Notes under the pieces: generated by a model
What the model saw: only the letters and a program-made list of their open reading frames with translations
Database searches by the model: none
What the model was told of the DNA's origin: nothing
DNA from: Humibacillus xanthopallidus
Lineage (GTDB): Bacteria; Actinomycetota; Actinomycetes; Actinomycetales; Dermatophilaceae
Length of the DNA stretch: 64,000 nucleotides
Assembly (NCBI RefSeq): GCF_006716675.1
Contig: NZ_VFPM01000001.1
Span: 992,001 to 1,056,000 of the forward strand
Direction of reading: 5' to 3'
Shown here: in pieces, positions 8,464-16,352 of the stretch
How positions within the stretch are numbered: the stretch's first letter is position 1
Layout: each line of letters begins with the position of its first letter
Program-made: the position numbers and the translations under genes

Positions 8464-10901
8464 AGTGCACCCAGCCCGGTTGCTCCGGCACCATCGTCGA
8501 CGGCTACTGCGACGTCTGTGGCATGGCCGCGAGCAGCCCCGCATCGACCGGCGCCGCGAGCACCTCGTCGGCCCCCGTCGGACCGTCCGCGACCGCCGAC
8601 CCGCCGTCGGTGGCCACGGCCCCCCACCCCGCTGCGCTGGTGGCGGCGGGACCGAGGATCCCCGAGGGCGGCGCCTGCCTCCAGCCGGGCTGCACCGGCA
8701 CGATCGACGCCGGCTACTGCAACGTCTGCGGCACCCCGGCCGACCAGCAGGCCCCGGCAGCACTCGCGAGCAGCGGCCCGGCCGGCGACCCCGGCGACGC
8801 GCCCGGCGCCGGGCCGGAGCTCTCGACACGCTCCTCCGCGTCGAGCAACCTCGCCTCGGCTGCCATGGGCTCCAAGCGCGCCCGTGAGCTCGGCTCGGTC
8901 GCCACCCGCCGCACCGGCGGGTCGCAGCGGCTGCGCTCAGCCCGCCTCGGCGGAGGCATCACGACCGTGCGCCCGGCGCCCGAGATCGACGCCGCCAAGG
9001 CGCTCCTCACCAACCCCTCGGTGCCGGAGAACAAGCGCTTCTGCCCCAAGTGCGGCGAGCCCGTCGGACGGGGTCGCGACGGCAAGCCCGGGCGCTCGAC
9101 CGGCTTCTGCGCGAAGTGCCGCTTCCCCTTCTCGTTCGACCCGAAGCTCCAGCCCGGCGACCTCGTCGCGGGTCAGTACGAGGTCGCGGGGTGCCTCGCG
9201 CATGGTGGCCTCGGCTGGATCTACCTCGCCCGCGACAAGAACGTCTCCGACCGCTGGGTCGTGCTCAAGGGCCTGCTCAACTCGGCCGACCCCGACGCCC
9301 TCGCGGCCGCCATCGCCGAGCAGCGCTTCCTCGCCCAGGTGTCGCACCCGAGCATCGTCGAGATCTACAACTTCGTCACCCACGACGACGCCGGCTACAT
9401 CGTCATGGAGTACGTCGGCGGCACGTCGCTCAAGTCGATCCTCAAGCAGCGCATGCAGCACACCGGTCGCTACGACCCGCTGCCGGTCGACCAGGCCCTC
9501 GCCTACATCCTCGAGATCCTGCCGGCCTTCCAGTACCTCCACGACCTCGGCCTCGTCTACTGCGACTTCAAGCCCGACAACATCATCCAGGTCGGCGACG
9601 AGGTCAAGCTCATCGACCTCGGTGGCGTGCGCCGCACCGACGACGACGACTCGGCGATCTTCGGCACGGTCGGCTACCAGGCGCCCGAGGTGGCCGAGCT
9701 CGGTGTCTCGGTGGCCTCCGACATCTACACGATCGGGCGCACCCTCGTCGTGCTGACGATGGAGTTCCGTGGCTACCAGACGACCTACCTCAACGTCCTT
9801 CCCGCGCAGGACACCGTGCCGGTCTTCCAGCGCTACGACTCCTTCTACCGGCTCGTCGCCAAGGCGTGCGCGCCGAACCGCGACGACCGTTTCGTCTCCG
9901 CCGACGAGCTGCGCTCGCAGATGATCGGCGTGCTGCGTGAGGTCGTCGCCCTCGACCAGGGATCGGGCGCCGCGACGACGACCGTCTCCTCGCTCCTCTT
10001 CGACGTGCCGACCCCCGGCACCGAGCCCGACGACTGGCGCAACCTGCCTGCCCTGCGTCGCGACCCGCACGACCCGATGGTGGGATGGCTGCAGACCGTC
10101 AACGGCACCCCGTCCGAGCGCCTCGAGCGCCTCATGACACCGCCGAAGAACTCCACCGAGGTGCTCCTCGAGCGGGCCCGCACCGCGCTCGACGCCGGCA
10201 AGCGCGACGTCGCCGAGGCCACCGCGAGCGAGCTGCTCGTTGCCGACCCGTGGGAGTGGCGCGCCGTCTGGATCCAGGGGCTCGCCGCCCTCGAGCGCGG
10301 CGATGCCCGCGGAGCCCAGGCCTCGTTCAACGCCGTCTACGGCCAGGTGCCCGGAGAGCTCGCGCCGAAGCTCGCCCTCGCCCACGCCTGCGAGAAGGCC
10401 GGCGACGACGCGGTGGCCGAGAACCTCTACATCGCGTGCGCCCGCACCGATGCGACCTACGTGCCGATGGCCGCTTTCGGCCTCGCCCGCATCCGCGCCG
10501 CGCGCCGCGACGTCGACGGCGCCGTCGCGGCATACCGCCTCGTGCCGGCCCAGTCGAGCGCCTTCCGCACGGCGCGGGCGGGGCTCGCCGAGCTGCTGAC
10601 GCGGTCGAACCGGGGGCTGCCCGATCTCGCGGAGGCGATGCGCACCCTCGAGGACGCCTCGCTCTCGGCCCGGCGCAAGGCCGAGGTGACGACGCTCATC
10701 TACCGCGAGGCCCTCGCGACCGTCGAGTCGAGCGGCAACAAGGCCGACGTGCACATCGGCGTCCACAAGGCCACCCCGACGAGCCTGCGTCTCGGCCTCG
10801 AGGACTCGCTCCGCGAGCTCGCGAAGCGCACCCCCGATCTCGGCGAGCGCGTCGCCCTCGTCGACGAAGCCAACGCCATCCGACCTTGGAGCCTCTGGTG
10901 A
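8460..10901 (+). CDS. pknG: PknG-type serine/threonine protein kinase with extra zinc ribbons
   Basis: An 813-residue soluble kinase with the PknG domain order. Two short ribbons, CTQPGCSGTIVDGYCDVCG (3-21) and a near copy at about 73-91, precede a rubredoxin-like CPKCG...CAKCR module (about 195-222), the kinase domain (about 237-495) and a C-terminal TPR region (about 555-800). Kinase marks are the glycine loop HGGLGWIYLA, the lysine in WVVLKG (about 270), the catalytic loop YCDFKPDN (about 367) and LIDLGGV in place of the usual DFG, as in PknG. Mycobacterial PknG phosphorylates the FHA protein GarA to steer glutamate metabolism; here an FHA gene lies in the same operon. The two N-terminal ribbons are an addition relative to the mycobacterial enzyme as I know it. 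Confidence 0.92.
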   Translation: MKCTQPGCSGTIVDGYCDVCGMAASSPASTGAASTSSAPVGPSATADPPSVATAPHPAALVAAGPRIPEGGACLQPGCTGTIDAGYCNVCGTPADQQAPAALASSGPAGDPGDAPGAGPELSTRSSASSNLASAAMGSKRARELGSVATRRTGGSQRLRSARLGGGITTVRPAPEIDAAKALLTNPSVPENKRFCPKCGEPVGRGRDGKPGRSTGFCAKCRFPFSFDPKLQPGDLVAGQYEVAGCLAHGGLGWIYLARDKNVSDRWVVLKGLLNSADPDALAAAIAEQRFLAQVSHPSIVEIYNFVTHDDAGYIVMEYVGGTSLKSILKQRMQHTGRYDPLPVDQALAYILEILPAFQYLHDLGLVYCDFKPDNIIQVGDEVKLIDLGGVRRTDDDDSAIFGTVGYQAPEVAELGVSVASDIYTIGRTLVVLTMEFRGYQTTYLNVLPAQDTVPVFQRYDSFYRLVAKACAPNRDDRFVSADELRSQMIGVLREVVALDQGSGAATTTVSSLLFDVPTPGTEPDDWRNLPALRRDPHDPMVGWLQTVNGTPSERLERLMTPPKNSTEVLLERARTALDAGKRDVAEATASELLVADPWEWRAVWIQGLAALERGDARGAQASFNAVYGQVPGELAPKLALAHACEKAGDDAVAENLYIACARTDATYVPMAAFGLARIRAARRDVDGAVAAYRLVPAQSSAFRTARAGLAELLTRSNRGLPDLAEAMRTLEDASLSARRKAEVTTLIYREALATVESSGNKADVHIGVHKATPTSLRLGLEDSLRELAKRTPDLGERVALVDEANAIRPWSLW

Positions 10902-12451
10902 CCGACACCCCGACGGGCGCGCCCGCGTCCGCTCCGTTGCCCGCCGCCACGCCCGAGGCGACCCAGCCCGGTGAACGCAGCTGCCCAGTGTGCGGCGCGG
11001 CCAACCCCTCCGGGGCGAGCTTCTGCGAGGCGTGCGGCAACGACCTCAACGCACCCGCGACGCCGCCGCCGTCCGGGCTGCCGCAGGCGAGCCTCCTCCC
11101 CCAGGCGGCCGCCCCCGCCGGTATGCCGTTCGGCGGGGCCTCTGAGGCGGCCGCGGACGGGCAGCCGGGACAGCAGGGCCAGCAGGCTCAGGGCGACGGA
11201 CTCTCGCCCGACCGCGACGCCGCGTCGGGTGCGACCGGTGCGACCGGTGCGACCGGTGCGACCGGTGCGCCGGTGACCAGCGGTGTCGCCGGGGCGACGG
11301 ACGTGCCGCGGGCGAACGGCTCGTCGCCCCCGGCGGGTGCAGCCGTGACCGTGACCGCCGGCGCACCGGCCGACGGGCTCGTCGCGGTCGCGACCCCGCA
11401 GACCGCGCCGGCCGGAGAGGAGTCGCCCCTCGACGTCGGGTGGACCGGCCCGGTGGCGTCCGCGGCCGTCGACGGCGGGGACGCCGAGGATGACACGCTG
11501 TGCCAGGCCTGCAGACTGGGCCACATCGTCGACGGCTACTGCGACCACTGCGGCACCCCGCCCCCGGACCCCCGCTTCCACGTCACCGACGCAGCGGCCA
11601 CCTGGGTCGGCGGCGTCTGCGACATCGGCAGACGGCATACGCGCAACGAGGATGCGATGGCGCTGCGAGCCGCCGAGCCGGCCGGCTCACGCGCGGTGCT
11701 CGTGGTCTGTGACGGCGTCTCGATGGCGACGGACTCCCACATCGCTTCGCTCGCGGCCGCCCAGGCGGCCCGCGCGGTGCTCGACCAGCCGTTCCCCAAG
11801 GGCGCCGGCACGCCCGACGCGTGGGCCTCGGCGGCCGGCCGGGCGCTCACGCTCGCGGTCCACGAGGCCAACGCGGCGGTGAGCGTCACCGTTGCCGACG
11901 ACGTGCCCAACCCGCCGTCGTGCACCTTCGCGGCCGCCGTCGTCGAGGACGGCGTCATCGTCGCGGGCAACGTAGGCGACAGCCGCGTCTACTGGCTTCC
12001 GGACGCCGACGAGGAGCCCGCGGCCCAGCTCGGCCGCGACGACTCCTTCGCCCAGGAGGAGATGGCGAGTGGCGTGCCACGGGTCGAGGCCGAGTCCGGC
12101 CCGCACGCGCACTCCATCACCCGCTGGCTGGGGAAGGACTCGCCCGACGACCTCACGCCGCACCTGACGACGCTGACCCCGACGAGCGGCTGGCTCATGG
12201 TCTGCTCCGACGGCCTGTGGAACTACTGCTCGGAGGCCGAGGACCTGCGGACGCTGTTGCGCGAGAGCGCAGCCCGCGTCGGCGAGGAGCCGGCGGTGCT
12301 GGCCCAGGCGCTCGTCGACTTCGCCAACGAGCAGGGGGGCCGCGACAACATCACGGTTGCTCTTGCGAGACTGGCTGGACAAGGATCGAATGACACGCAC
12401 GGGGCTGCCGAGGCGACCGCCCCCAACGAAGGGACTCCGATCGATGGCTGA
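10898..12451 (+). CDS. PP2C-family protein phosphatase with two zinc ribbons
   Basis: A 517-residue protein starting at GTG 10898, which overlaps the pknG stop. The N-terminal half has a ribbon (CPVCGAANPSGASFCEACG, from about residue 29), a Gly/Ala-rich linker that includes GAT repeats coded by four 9-bp units (about 11229-11268), and a second ribbon (CQACRLGHIVDGYCDHCG, from about 202) resembling those of PknG. The C-terminal PP2C domain (about 232-510) shows RRHTRNEDA, VVCDGVSM, GNVGDSRVYWL, MVCSDGLWNYC and GRDNITVA, with the metal-binding aspartates in place. It should remove phosphate from Ser/Thr and probably opposes the neighbouring kinase. No membrane segment is seen, so it is likely soluble. 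Confidence 0.9.
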   Translation: MTDTPTGAPASAPLPAATPEATQPGERSCPVCGAANPSGASFCEACGNDLNAPATPPPSGLPQASLLPQAAAPAGMPFGGASEAAADGQPGQQGQQAQGDGLSPDRDAASGATGATGATGATGAPVTSGVAGATDVPRANGSSPPAGAAVTVTAGAPADGLVAVATPQTAPAGEESPLDVGWTGPVASAAVDGGDAEDDTLCQACRLGHIVDGYCDHCGTPPPDPRFHVTDAAATWVGGVCDIGRRHTRNEDAMALRAAEPAGSRAVLVVCDGVSMATDSHIASLAAAQAARAVLDQPFPKGAGTPDAWASAAGRALTLAVHEANAAVSVTVADDVPNPPSCTFAAAVVEDGVIVAGNVGDSRVYWLPDADEEPAAQLGRDDSFAQEEMASGVPRVEAESGPHAHSITRWLGKDSPDDLTPHLTTLTPTSGWLMVCSDGLWNYCSEAEDLRTLLRESAARVGEEPAVLAQALVDFANEQGGRDNITVALARLAGQGSNDTHGAAEATAPNEGTPIDG

Positions 12452-13733
12452 CTTCAGGACTGAGGTGTTCCAGAACGAGTTCCTGCCCGACGGCGGCACC
12501 GACCTGCACGCCATCGTGCGCGTGACCTCGACGGGAGCCTCGGCTGCGGGCTCGGGCACGGCTCCGATCGACCCGGGCTCTGCGGCGGAGGTCATCCTCA
12601 TCGACACCTCCGGCTCGATGGGCCGGCGCGGGGTGCAGGCCGCCGGGGTGGCCGCCAAGGCGGCCCTCGCCGAGATCACCGACGGCACCCTCTTCTCGAT
12701 CGTCTCCGGCAACGGCACGGCCCAGATCATCTACCCCTACAGCCACCAGGGCGCCCTCGTGCCGATGTCGTCGCACACCCGCGGCGAGGCCAACCGCGCC
12801 ATCGACGGCCTGCGTGCGCAGGGCGGCACCGCGATGGGCACGTGGCTGACGCTGGCGCGCCAGATCTTCGCGACGGTCCCGCACGTGACGAAGCGGCACG
12901 CGATCCTGCTGACCGACGGCGTCAACGAGGGCGAGACCCCCCAGTCCCTGGCGGCCGCCGTGCAGAGCTGCATCGGCGTCTTCCAGTGCGACTGCCGCGG
13001 CGTCGGCGACCAGTGGCGGGTCGAGGAGGTCCGCGGCATCGCGTCGGCGCTGCTCGGCACCGTCGACCTCATCCCGGCGCCGGAGGAGATGGCGGCGGAG
13101 TTCGAGGCGATGATGCGCGCGTCGATGGCCCGTGGCGTCGCGAACGCCGAGCTGCGCGTCTGGGTGCCGCAGGGCGCCGAGCTGCTCTTCGTCAAGCAGG
13201 TGTCCCCGACCCTCGAGGACCTCTCGACCCGTCGCACCGAGGTCAACGCGCTGACCGGGGCCTACCCCACCGGCGCGTGGTCGGACGAGAGCCGCGACTA
13301 CCACGTCGCGGTGCGCCTGCCCGCCCGCACCCTGGGGCAGGAGCAGCTCGCAGCCCGGGTGCAGATCACCCTCGGCGGCGAGCCGGTCACCCAGGCCCTC
13401 GTCAAGGCCAGGTGGAGCAACGACGAGGCGCTGACGACGCGCATCGACCCCGCGGTGGCGGCCTACACCGGGCAGGCCGAGCTCGCGCAGATGATCCAGG
13501 ACGGCCTCGCCGCCAAGGCGTCCGGTCAGGACGAGGTCGCGACGGCCAAGCTCGGCCGCGCGGTCCAGCTCGCGAGCGCCACCGGCAACGAGGAGATGAC
13601 GACGCGCCTGCGCAAGGTCGTCGAGATCGACGACGCCGACACCGGCACGGTGCGCCTCAAGAAGGGGGTCACCAAGATCGACGAGATGTCGCTCGACACG
13701 GCCTCGACGAAGACGAGCCGGGTGCGCCGGTGA
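12444..13733 (+). CDS. VWA-domain protein of the PknG operon
   Basis: A 429-residue protein starting at ATG 12444, overlapping the phosphatase stop by 8 bp. A von Willebrand factor A domain (about residues 45-215) has an intact MIDAS metal site: DTSGSM (about 53-58), the threonine in QGGTAMGTW and the aspartate in ILLTDGVNEG. VWA domains bind protein partners through that metal. The C-terminal half (about 230-429) is a beta-rich then helical region without a recognised fold. There is no signal peptide, so it acts in the cytoplasm. VWA proteins often pair with AAA+ ATPases, so the CbxX-type ATPase upstream is a plausible partner (inference). Confidence 0.85.
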   Translation: MADFRTEVFQNEFLPDGGTDLHAIVRVTSTGASAAGSGTAPIDPGSAAEVILIDTSGSMGRRGVQAAGVAAKAALAEITDGTLFSIVSGNGTAQIIYPYSHQGALVPMSSHTRGEANRAIDGLRAQGGTAMGTWLTLARQIFATVPHVTKRHAILLTDGVNEGETPQSLAAAVQSCIGVFQCDCRGVGDQWRVEEVRGIASALLGTVDLIPAPEEMAAEFEAMMRASMARGVANAELRVWVPQGAELLFVKQVSPTLEDLSTRRTEVNALTGAYPTGAWSDESRDYHVAVRLPARTLGQEQLAARVQITLGGEPVTQALVKARWSNDEALTTRIDPAVAAYTGQAELAQMIQDGLAAKASGQDEVATAKLGRAVQLASATGNEEMTTRLRKVVEIDDADTGTVRLKKGVTKIDEMSLDTASTKTSRVRR

Positions 13734-14662
13734 GTGCGGTCTGCCCCAACGGGCACACGTCCGAGTCGGAGGACTACTGCGACACCTGCGGCTCGCCGAT
13801 CGACCTGGCAGCGCAGCCCGCTGCGTCGTCGACCGCGGGGGCGTCATCGGCCGGGGCCGCCGGGGCTCCCGGGGCTTCCGGCGCGCCCGGGCCGGTTGTG
13901 CCGCCCGGGTCCGCGACCGCGTCGGGGGCTGCTGCCGGCTCTCCATCCCGCTCGTCGCTCGACCTCGAGCCGCCGCCCGGAACGCCGGGCAGCGCGCCCG
14001 CGGGTGCTGGCGAGGGCGCCGGTGGGACCGCCGCGCCCGCGGCGCCGGCCGGGCCGACCACCCTCGAGTGCCCCAACTGCCACACCGAGAACGCCGACGG
14101 AGCCCTCTTCTGCGAGGCCTGCGGCTACGACTTCACGACCGGCGCCATGCCGCGCGACCCCTCGGCTCCGGCCGACGGGGGCGAGGCGTCCGACGGTGCG
14201 GCGACGGGCGCGGCACCTGCGGCCGGCGGCGGTGAGCAGCCGAGCACCTTCGAGTGGCTGGCCGAGGTCTGGATCGACCCGGACTGGTACAAGACCCAGG
14301 AGGCCGAGGACCCCTGCCCCTCCCCGGGGCTGCCGGTCATCGTGCCCCTGCGCAGCAAGAGCGTCCTGCTCGGCCGCGTCTCGACGAGCCGCAACACCCA
14401 CCCCGAGCTCGACCTGTCGTCCGACCCCGGCGTCAGCCGCCGTCACGCCCAGCTCACGACCGACGGCTCCCGCTGGTTCGTCGAGGACCTCGGCTCGTCC
14501 AACGGCACCTATGTCGCGCCGGCCTCGGGCCCGCTTCCCGAGCACGCGATCGCCGTCGGGCCGCGCACCGAGCTGAGTGACGACGACCGGCTCTACGTGG
14601 GCGCGTGGACCCGCGTCGTCGTCCGCAAGGCGACCCCCGACGAGGTCGAGGCCTACACCTGA
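13730..14662 (+). CDS. FHA-domain protein with two zinc ribbons
   Basis: A 310-residue protein starting at GTG 13730 (GTGA overlap with the VWA gene). It carries a ribbon at residues 5-22 (CPNGHTSESEDYCDTCG), a Gly/Ala/Pro linker, a second ribbon at about 114-134 (ending FCEACGYDF) and a C-terminal FHA domain (about 211-295) with VLLGR, SRRHAQL and SSNGTYV, the phosphothreonine-binding residues. The known FHA partner of PknG is GarA, so this is the likely effector or substrate. I see no GarA-like ETTS motif before the FHA domain, so the phosphorylation site, if any, must differ. It is the last gene of the block; its stop is followed at once by a repeat array. Confidence 0.88.
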   Translation: MSAVCPNGHTSESEDYCDTCGSPIDLAAQPAASSTAGASSAGAAGAPGASGAPGPVVPPGSATASGAAAGSPSRSSLDLEPPPGTPGSAPAGAGEGAGGTAAPAAPAGPTTLECPNCHTENADGALFCEACGYDFTTGAMPRDPSAPADGGEASDGAATGAAPAAGGGEQPSTFEWLAEVWIDPDWYKTQEAEDPCPSPGLPVIVPLRSKSVLLGRVSTSRNTHPELDLSSDPGVSRRHAQLTTDGSRWFVEDLGSSNGTYVAPASGPLPEHAIAVGPRTELSDDDRLYVGAWTRVVVRKATPDEVEAYT

Positions 14663-14763
14663 CCCCGCACCAATCGAAAGAGCAGTTCGTCGGTCGACCC
14701 CGCCCCGATCGAAAGAGCAGTTCGTCGGGCGACCCCGCACCAATCGAAAGAGCAGTTCGTCGG
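14663..14763. repeat. 35-bp tandem array, three copies, directly behind the FHA gene
   Basis: Three units of exactly 35 bp follow the stop codon. Each has a 22-nt core, (A/G)ATCGAAAGAGCAGTTCGTC plus GG, at 14672-14693, 14707-14728 and 14742-14763, and a GACCCCGC(A/C)CC linker. The cores differ only at the first base. The same core, more diverged, recurs at 26941-27085 and 31483-31563. The units carry no strong internal hairpin and no coding frame is evident. Confidence 0.9.
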
Positions 14764-14842
14764 GTGACCGCGAGCAGCGTGGATCGTCGACGCCGTTCCG
14801 GTCTCCCGCTCGCTGCCGTATGCCGTGGGCGCCGCCGATGCC

Positions 14843-15148
14843 GCTCCCGACCACCAGGTGCCCTCCCGACCGCCCGACGGGAAGTGAGCACTCGACGAGA
14901 ACGTGACCCACCCACCCGTCGAGTGCCCAGATCCCCACACCCCACCACCCACCCCGGCTCGGATAACCCGACGGGAAGTGAGCACTCGACGAGAACGTGA
15001 CCCACCCACCCGTCGAGTGCCCAGATCCCCACACCCCACCACCCACCCCGGCTCGGATAACCCGACGGGAAGTGAGCACTCGACGAGAACGTGACCCCAC
15101 CCACCCGTCGAGTGCCCAGTTCCCGACCACCCGGCGCCCTCCCGATCG
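14843..15148. repeat. 94-bp tandem repeat with a hairpin in each unit
   Basis: Units start at 14881, 14975 and 15069 (period 94). The first two appear identical; the third has one extra C and changes after the hairpin. Each contains the perfect inverted repeat GCACTCGACG ... CGTCGAGTGC (first unit 14888-14897 and 14917-14926). The sequence at the right end (from about 15119) is a near copy of the left flank (14843-14872), so two linker types alternate with one hairpin core. Together with the 35-bp array this fills the 575-bp gap before the next gene. Confidence 0.9.
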
Positions 15149-15225
15149 GACACGGACCGCCGCCCGTCGATGATCACCCCTTGAACGTCACCTGAGCCCT
15201 GACGACACGGGCATCCACCGCCCCC

Positions 15226-15231
15226 TAGGGT
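15226..15231 (+). promoter_or_regulatory. -10 hexamer for a leaderless start
   Basis: TAGGGT lies exactly 6 nt before GTG 15238, with no ribosome-binding site between. Transcription would begin at the start codon. No clear -35 is seen. Confidence 0.4.
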
Positions 15232-15237
15232 GACGGT

Positions 15238-15804
15238 GTGAGCGAACGGCCGCCCCTCCACACCGCCGTCGACCTCGCCCAGATCATCGTCGTCACCGGC
15301 GTCATGGCAGCGGGCAAGTCGACCGTCTCCCAGCTCCTCGCCGAGCGGTTCTCGCACGCCGTGCACCTTCGCGGTGACGAGTTCCGCCGGGTGGTCGTGC
15401 GCGGACGGGTCGACATGTCGCCCTACGGCGACCCGGAAGCGGAGCGCCAGCTCGCCCTGCGCCACACGATCACGGCCCACTCGGCCAACCTCTATGCCGA
15501 GGCCGGCTTCACCGTCGTCGTGCAGGACCTCTTCGTCGGTGCGACCCTGCAGCCCTTCCTCGACCAGCTGCGCGCCCGTCCGCTCAGCCTCGTCATGCTC
15601 GCCCCCGACGTCGGTACCGTCATGCAGCGCGAGGCCGAGCGGGTCAAGGTCGGCTACGGCGACCTCTGGTCGATCCGCGACTTCGACCACAAGGTGCGCA
15701 CCGAGACGCCGCACATCGGCTTGTGGCTCGACAGCTCGCAGCAGACCCCCGACGAGACCGTCGAGGAGATCGTCGCGCGGCTCGCCGAGGCGAGGATCGC
15801 CTGA
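15238..15804 (+). CDS. AAA_33-type P-loop kinase or phosphotransferase
   Basis: A 188-residue single-domain P-loop protein. Walker A is GVMAAGKST (about residues 21-29), followed by the helix that leads into LRGDEFRRVVVRGR, a typical acceptor-binding region of small-molecule kinases of the AAA_33/zeta-toxin-like or chloramphenicol-phosphotransferase-like kind. Such enzymes move the gamma-phosphate of ATP to a small hydroxylated substrate; which one cannot be told here. No antitoxin-like gene precedes it, only repeats, so a toxin role is not supported. The SoxR gene starts 2 bp after its stop, so the two are co-transcribed. GTG 15238 agrees with the -10 hexamer 6 nt before it. Confidence 0.75.
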   Translation: MSERPPLHTAVDLAQIIVVTGVMAAGKSTVSQLLAERFSHAVHLRGDEFRRVVVRGRVDMSPYGDPEAERQLALRHTITAHSANLYAEAGFTVVVQDLFVGATLQPFLDQLRARPLSLVMLAPDVGTVMQREAERVKVGYGDLWSIRDFDHKVRTETPHIGLWLDSSQQTPDETVEEIVARLAEARIA

Positions 15805-15806
15805 CC

Positions 15807-16259
15807 GTGGCACCCGGCACCACCTCGCACCCGACCCTCAGCATCGGGCAGGTCGCCGCGCGCACCGGTGTCGCCACGTCGGCCCTGCGCTACTGGGAGG
15901 AGCTCGGCCTCATCACCTCGGTCCGCACGACCGGAAACCAGCGCCGCTTTGACCGCGCCACCCTTCGTCGCGTGTCGTTCATCCGCGCCGCCCAACGGGT
16001 CGGTCTCTCGCTCGACGAGATCGCCACCGCCCTCGCCAGGCTCCCGCAGTCACGCACGCCGACCGCCACCGACTGGGCGCGGCTCTCACGTTCGTGGCGG
16101 CGCCGCCTCGACGATCAGATCCGCAGCATCGAGCGGCTGCGCGACCAGCTCGACTCCTGCATCGGGTGCGGGTGCCTCAGCCTGCGCACGTGCGCCCTCA
16201 GCAACCCCGACGACGCCCTCGCGGCCCGCGGGCCGGGCCCCGTCCTCCTCGAGCCCTGA
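15807..16259 (+). CDS. soxR: SoxR redox-sensing MerR-family regulator
   Basis: A 150-residue MerR-family activator. The N-terminal helix-turn-helix (about residues 10-80) has IGQVAARTGVATSALRYWEELGLI, followed by the dimerisation helix and CIGCGCLSLRTC (about 120-131). This CX2CXCX5C pattern is the [2Fe-2S] cluster site that defines SoxR. In actinobacteria SoxR responds mainly to redox-active metabolites and controls a few genes, often including oxidoreductases; the SDR gene 93 bp downstream is the obvious candidate. No near-perfect SoxR operator was recognised before that gene. Start GTG 15807 is 2 bp after the kinase stop. Confidence 0.92.
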   Translation: MAPGTTSHPTLSIGQVAARTGVATSALRYWEELGLITSVRTTGNQRRFDRATLRRVSFIRAAQRVGLSLDEIATALARLPQSRTPTATDWARLSRSWRRRLDDQIRSIERLRDQLDSCIGCGCLSLRTCALSNPDDALAARGPGPVLLEP

Positions 16260-16352
16260 CCGCTGCCGTATGCCGTGTGGCCGGCCATCCGTATCACCCG
16301 CCTCCGCAGGCACACCACACAGCAGGACCAGCTGGCCGACCGAGGAGGACGA

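Noticed and set aside
14663..14763. Three regularly spaced direct repeats that could be a small CRISPR array
   Set aside because: The linkers are near-identical rather than unique spacers, the unit is a 35-bp tandem repeat, and no cas gene is in the window.
15238..15804. Zeta-toxin kinase
   Set aside because: No epsilon-like antitoxin precedes it; the neighbour upstream is repeat DNA and the gene is linked to soxR.
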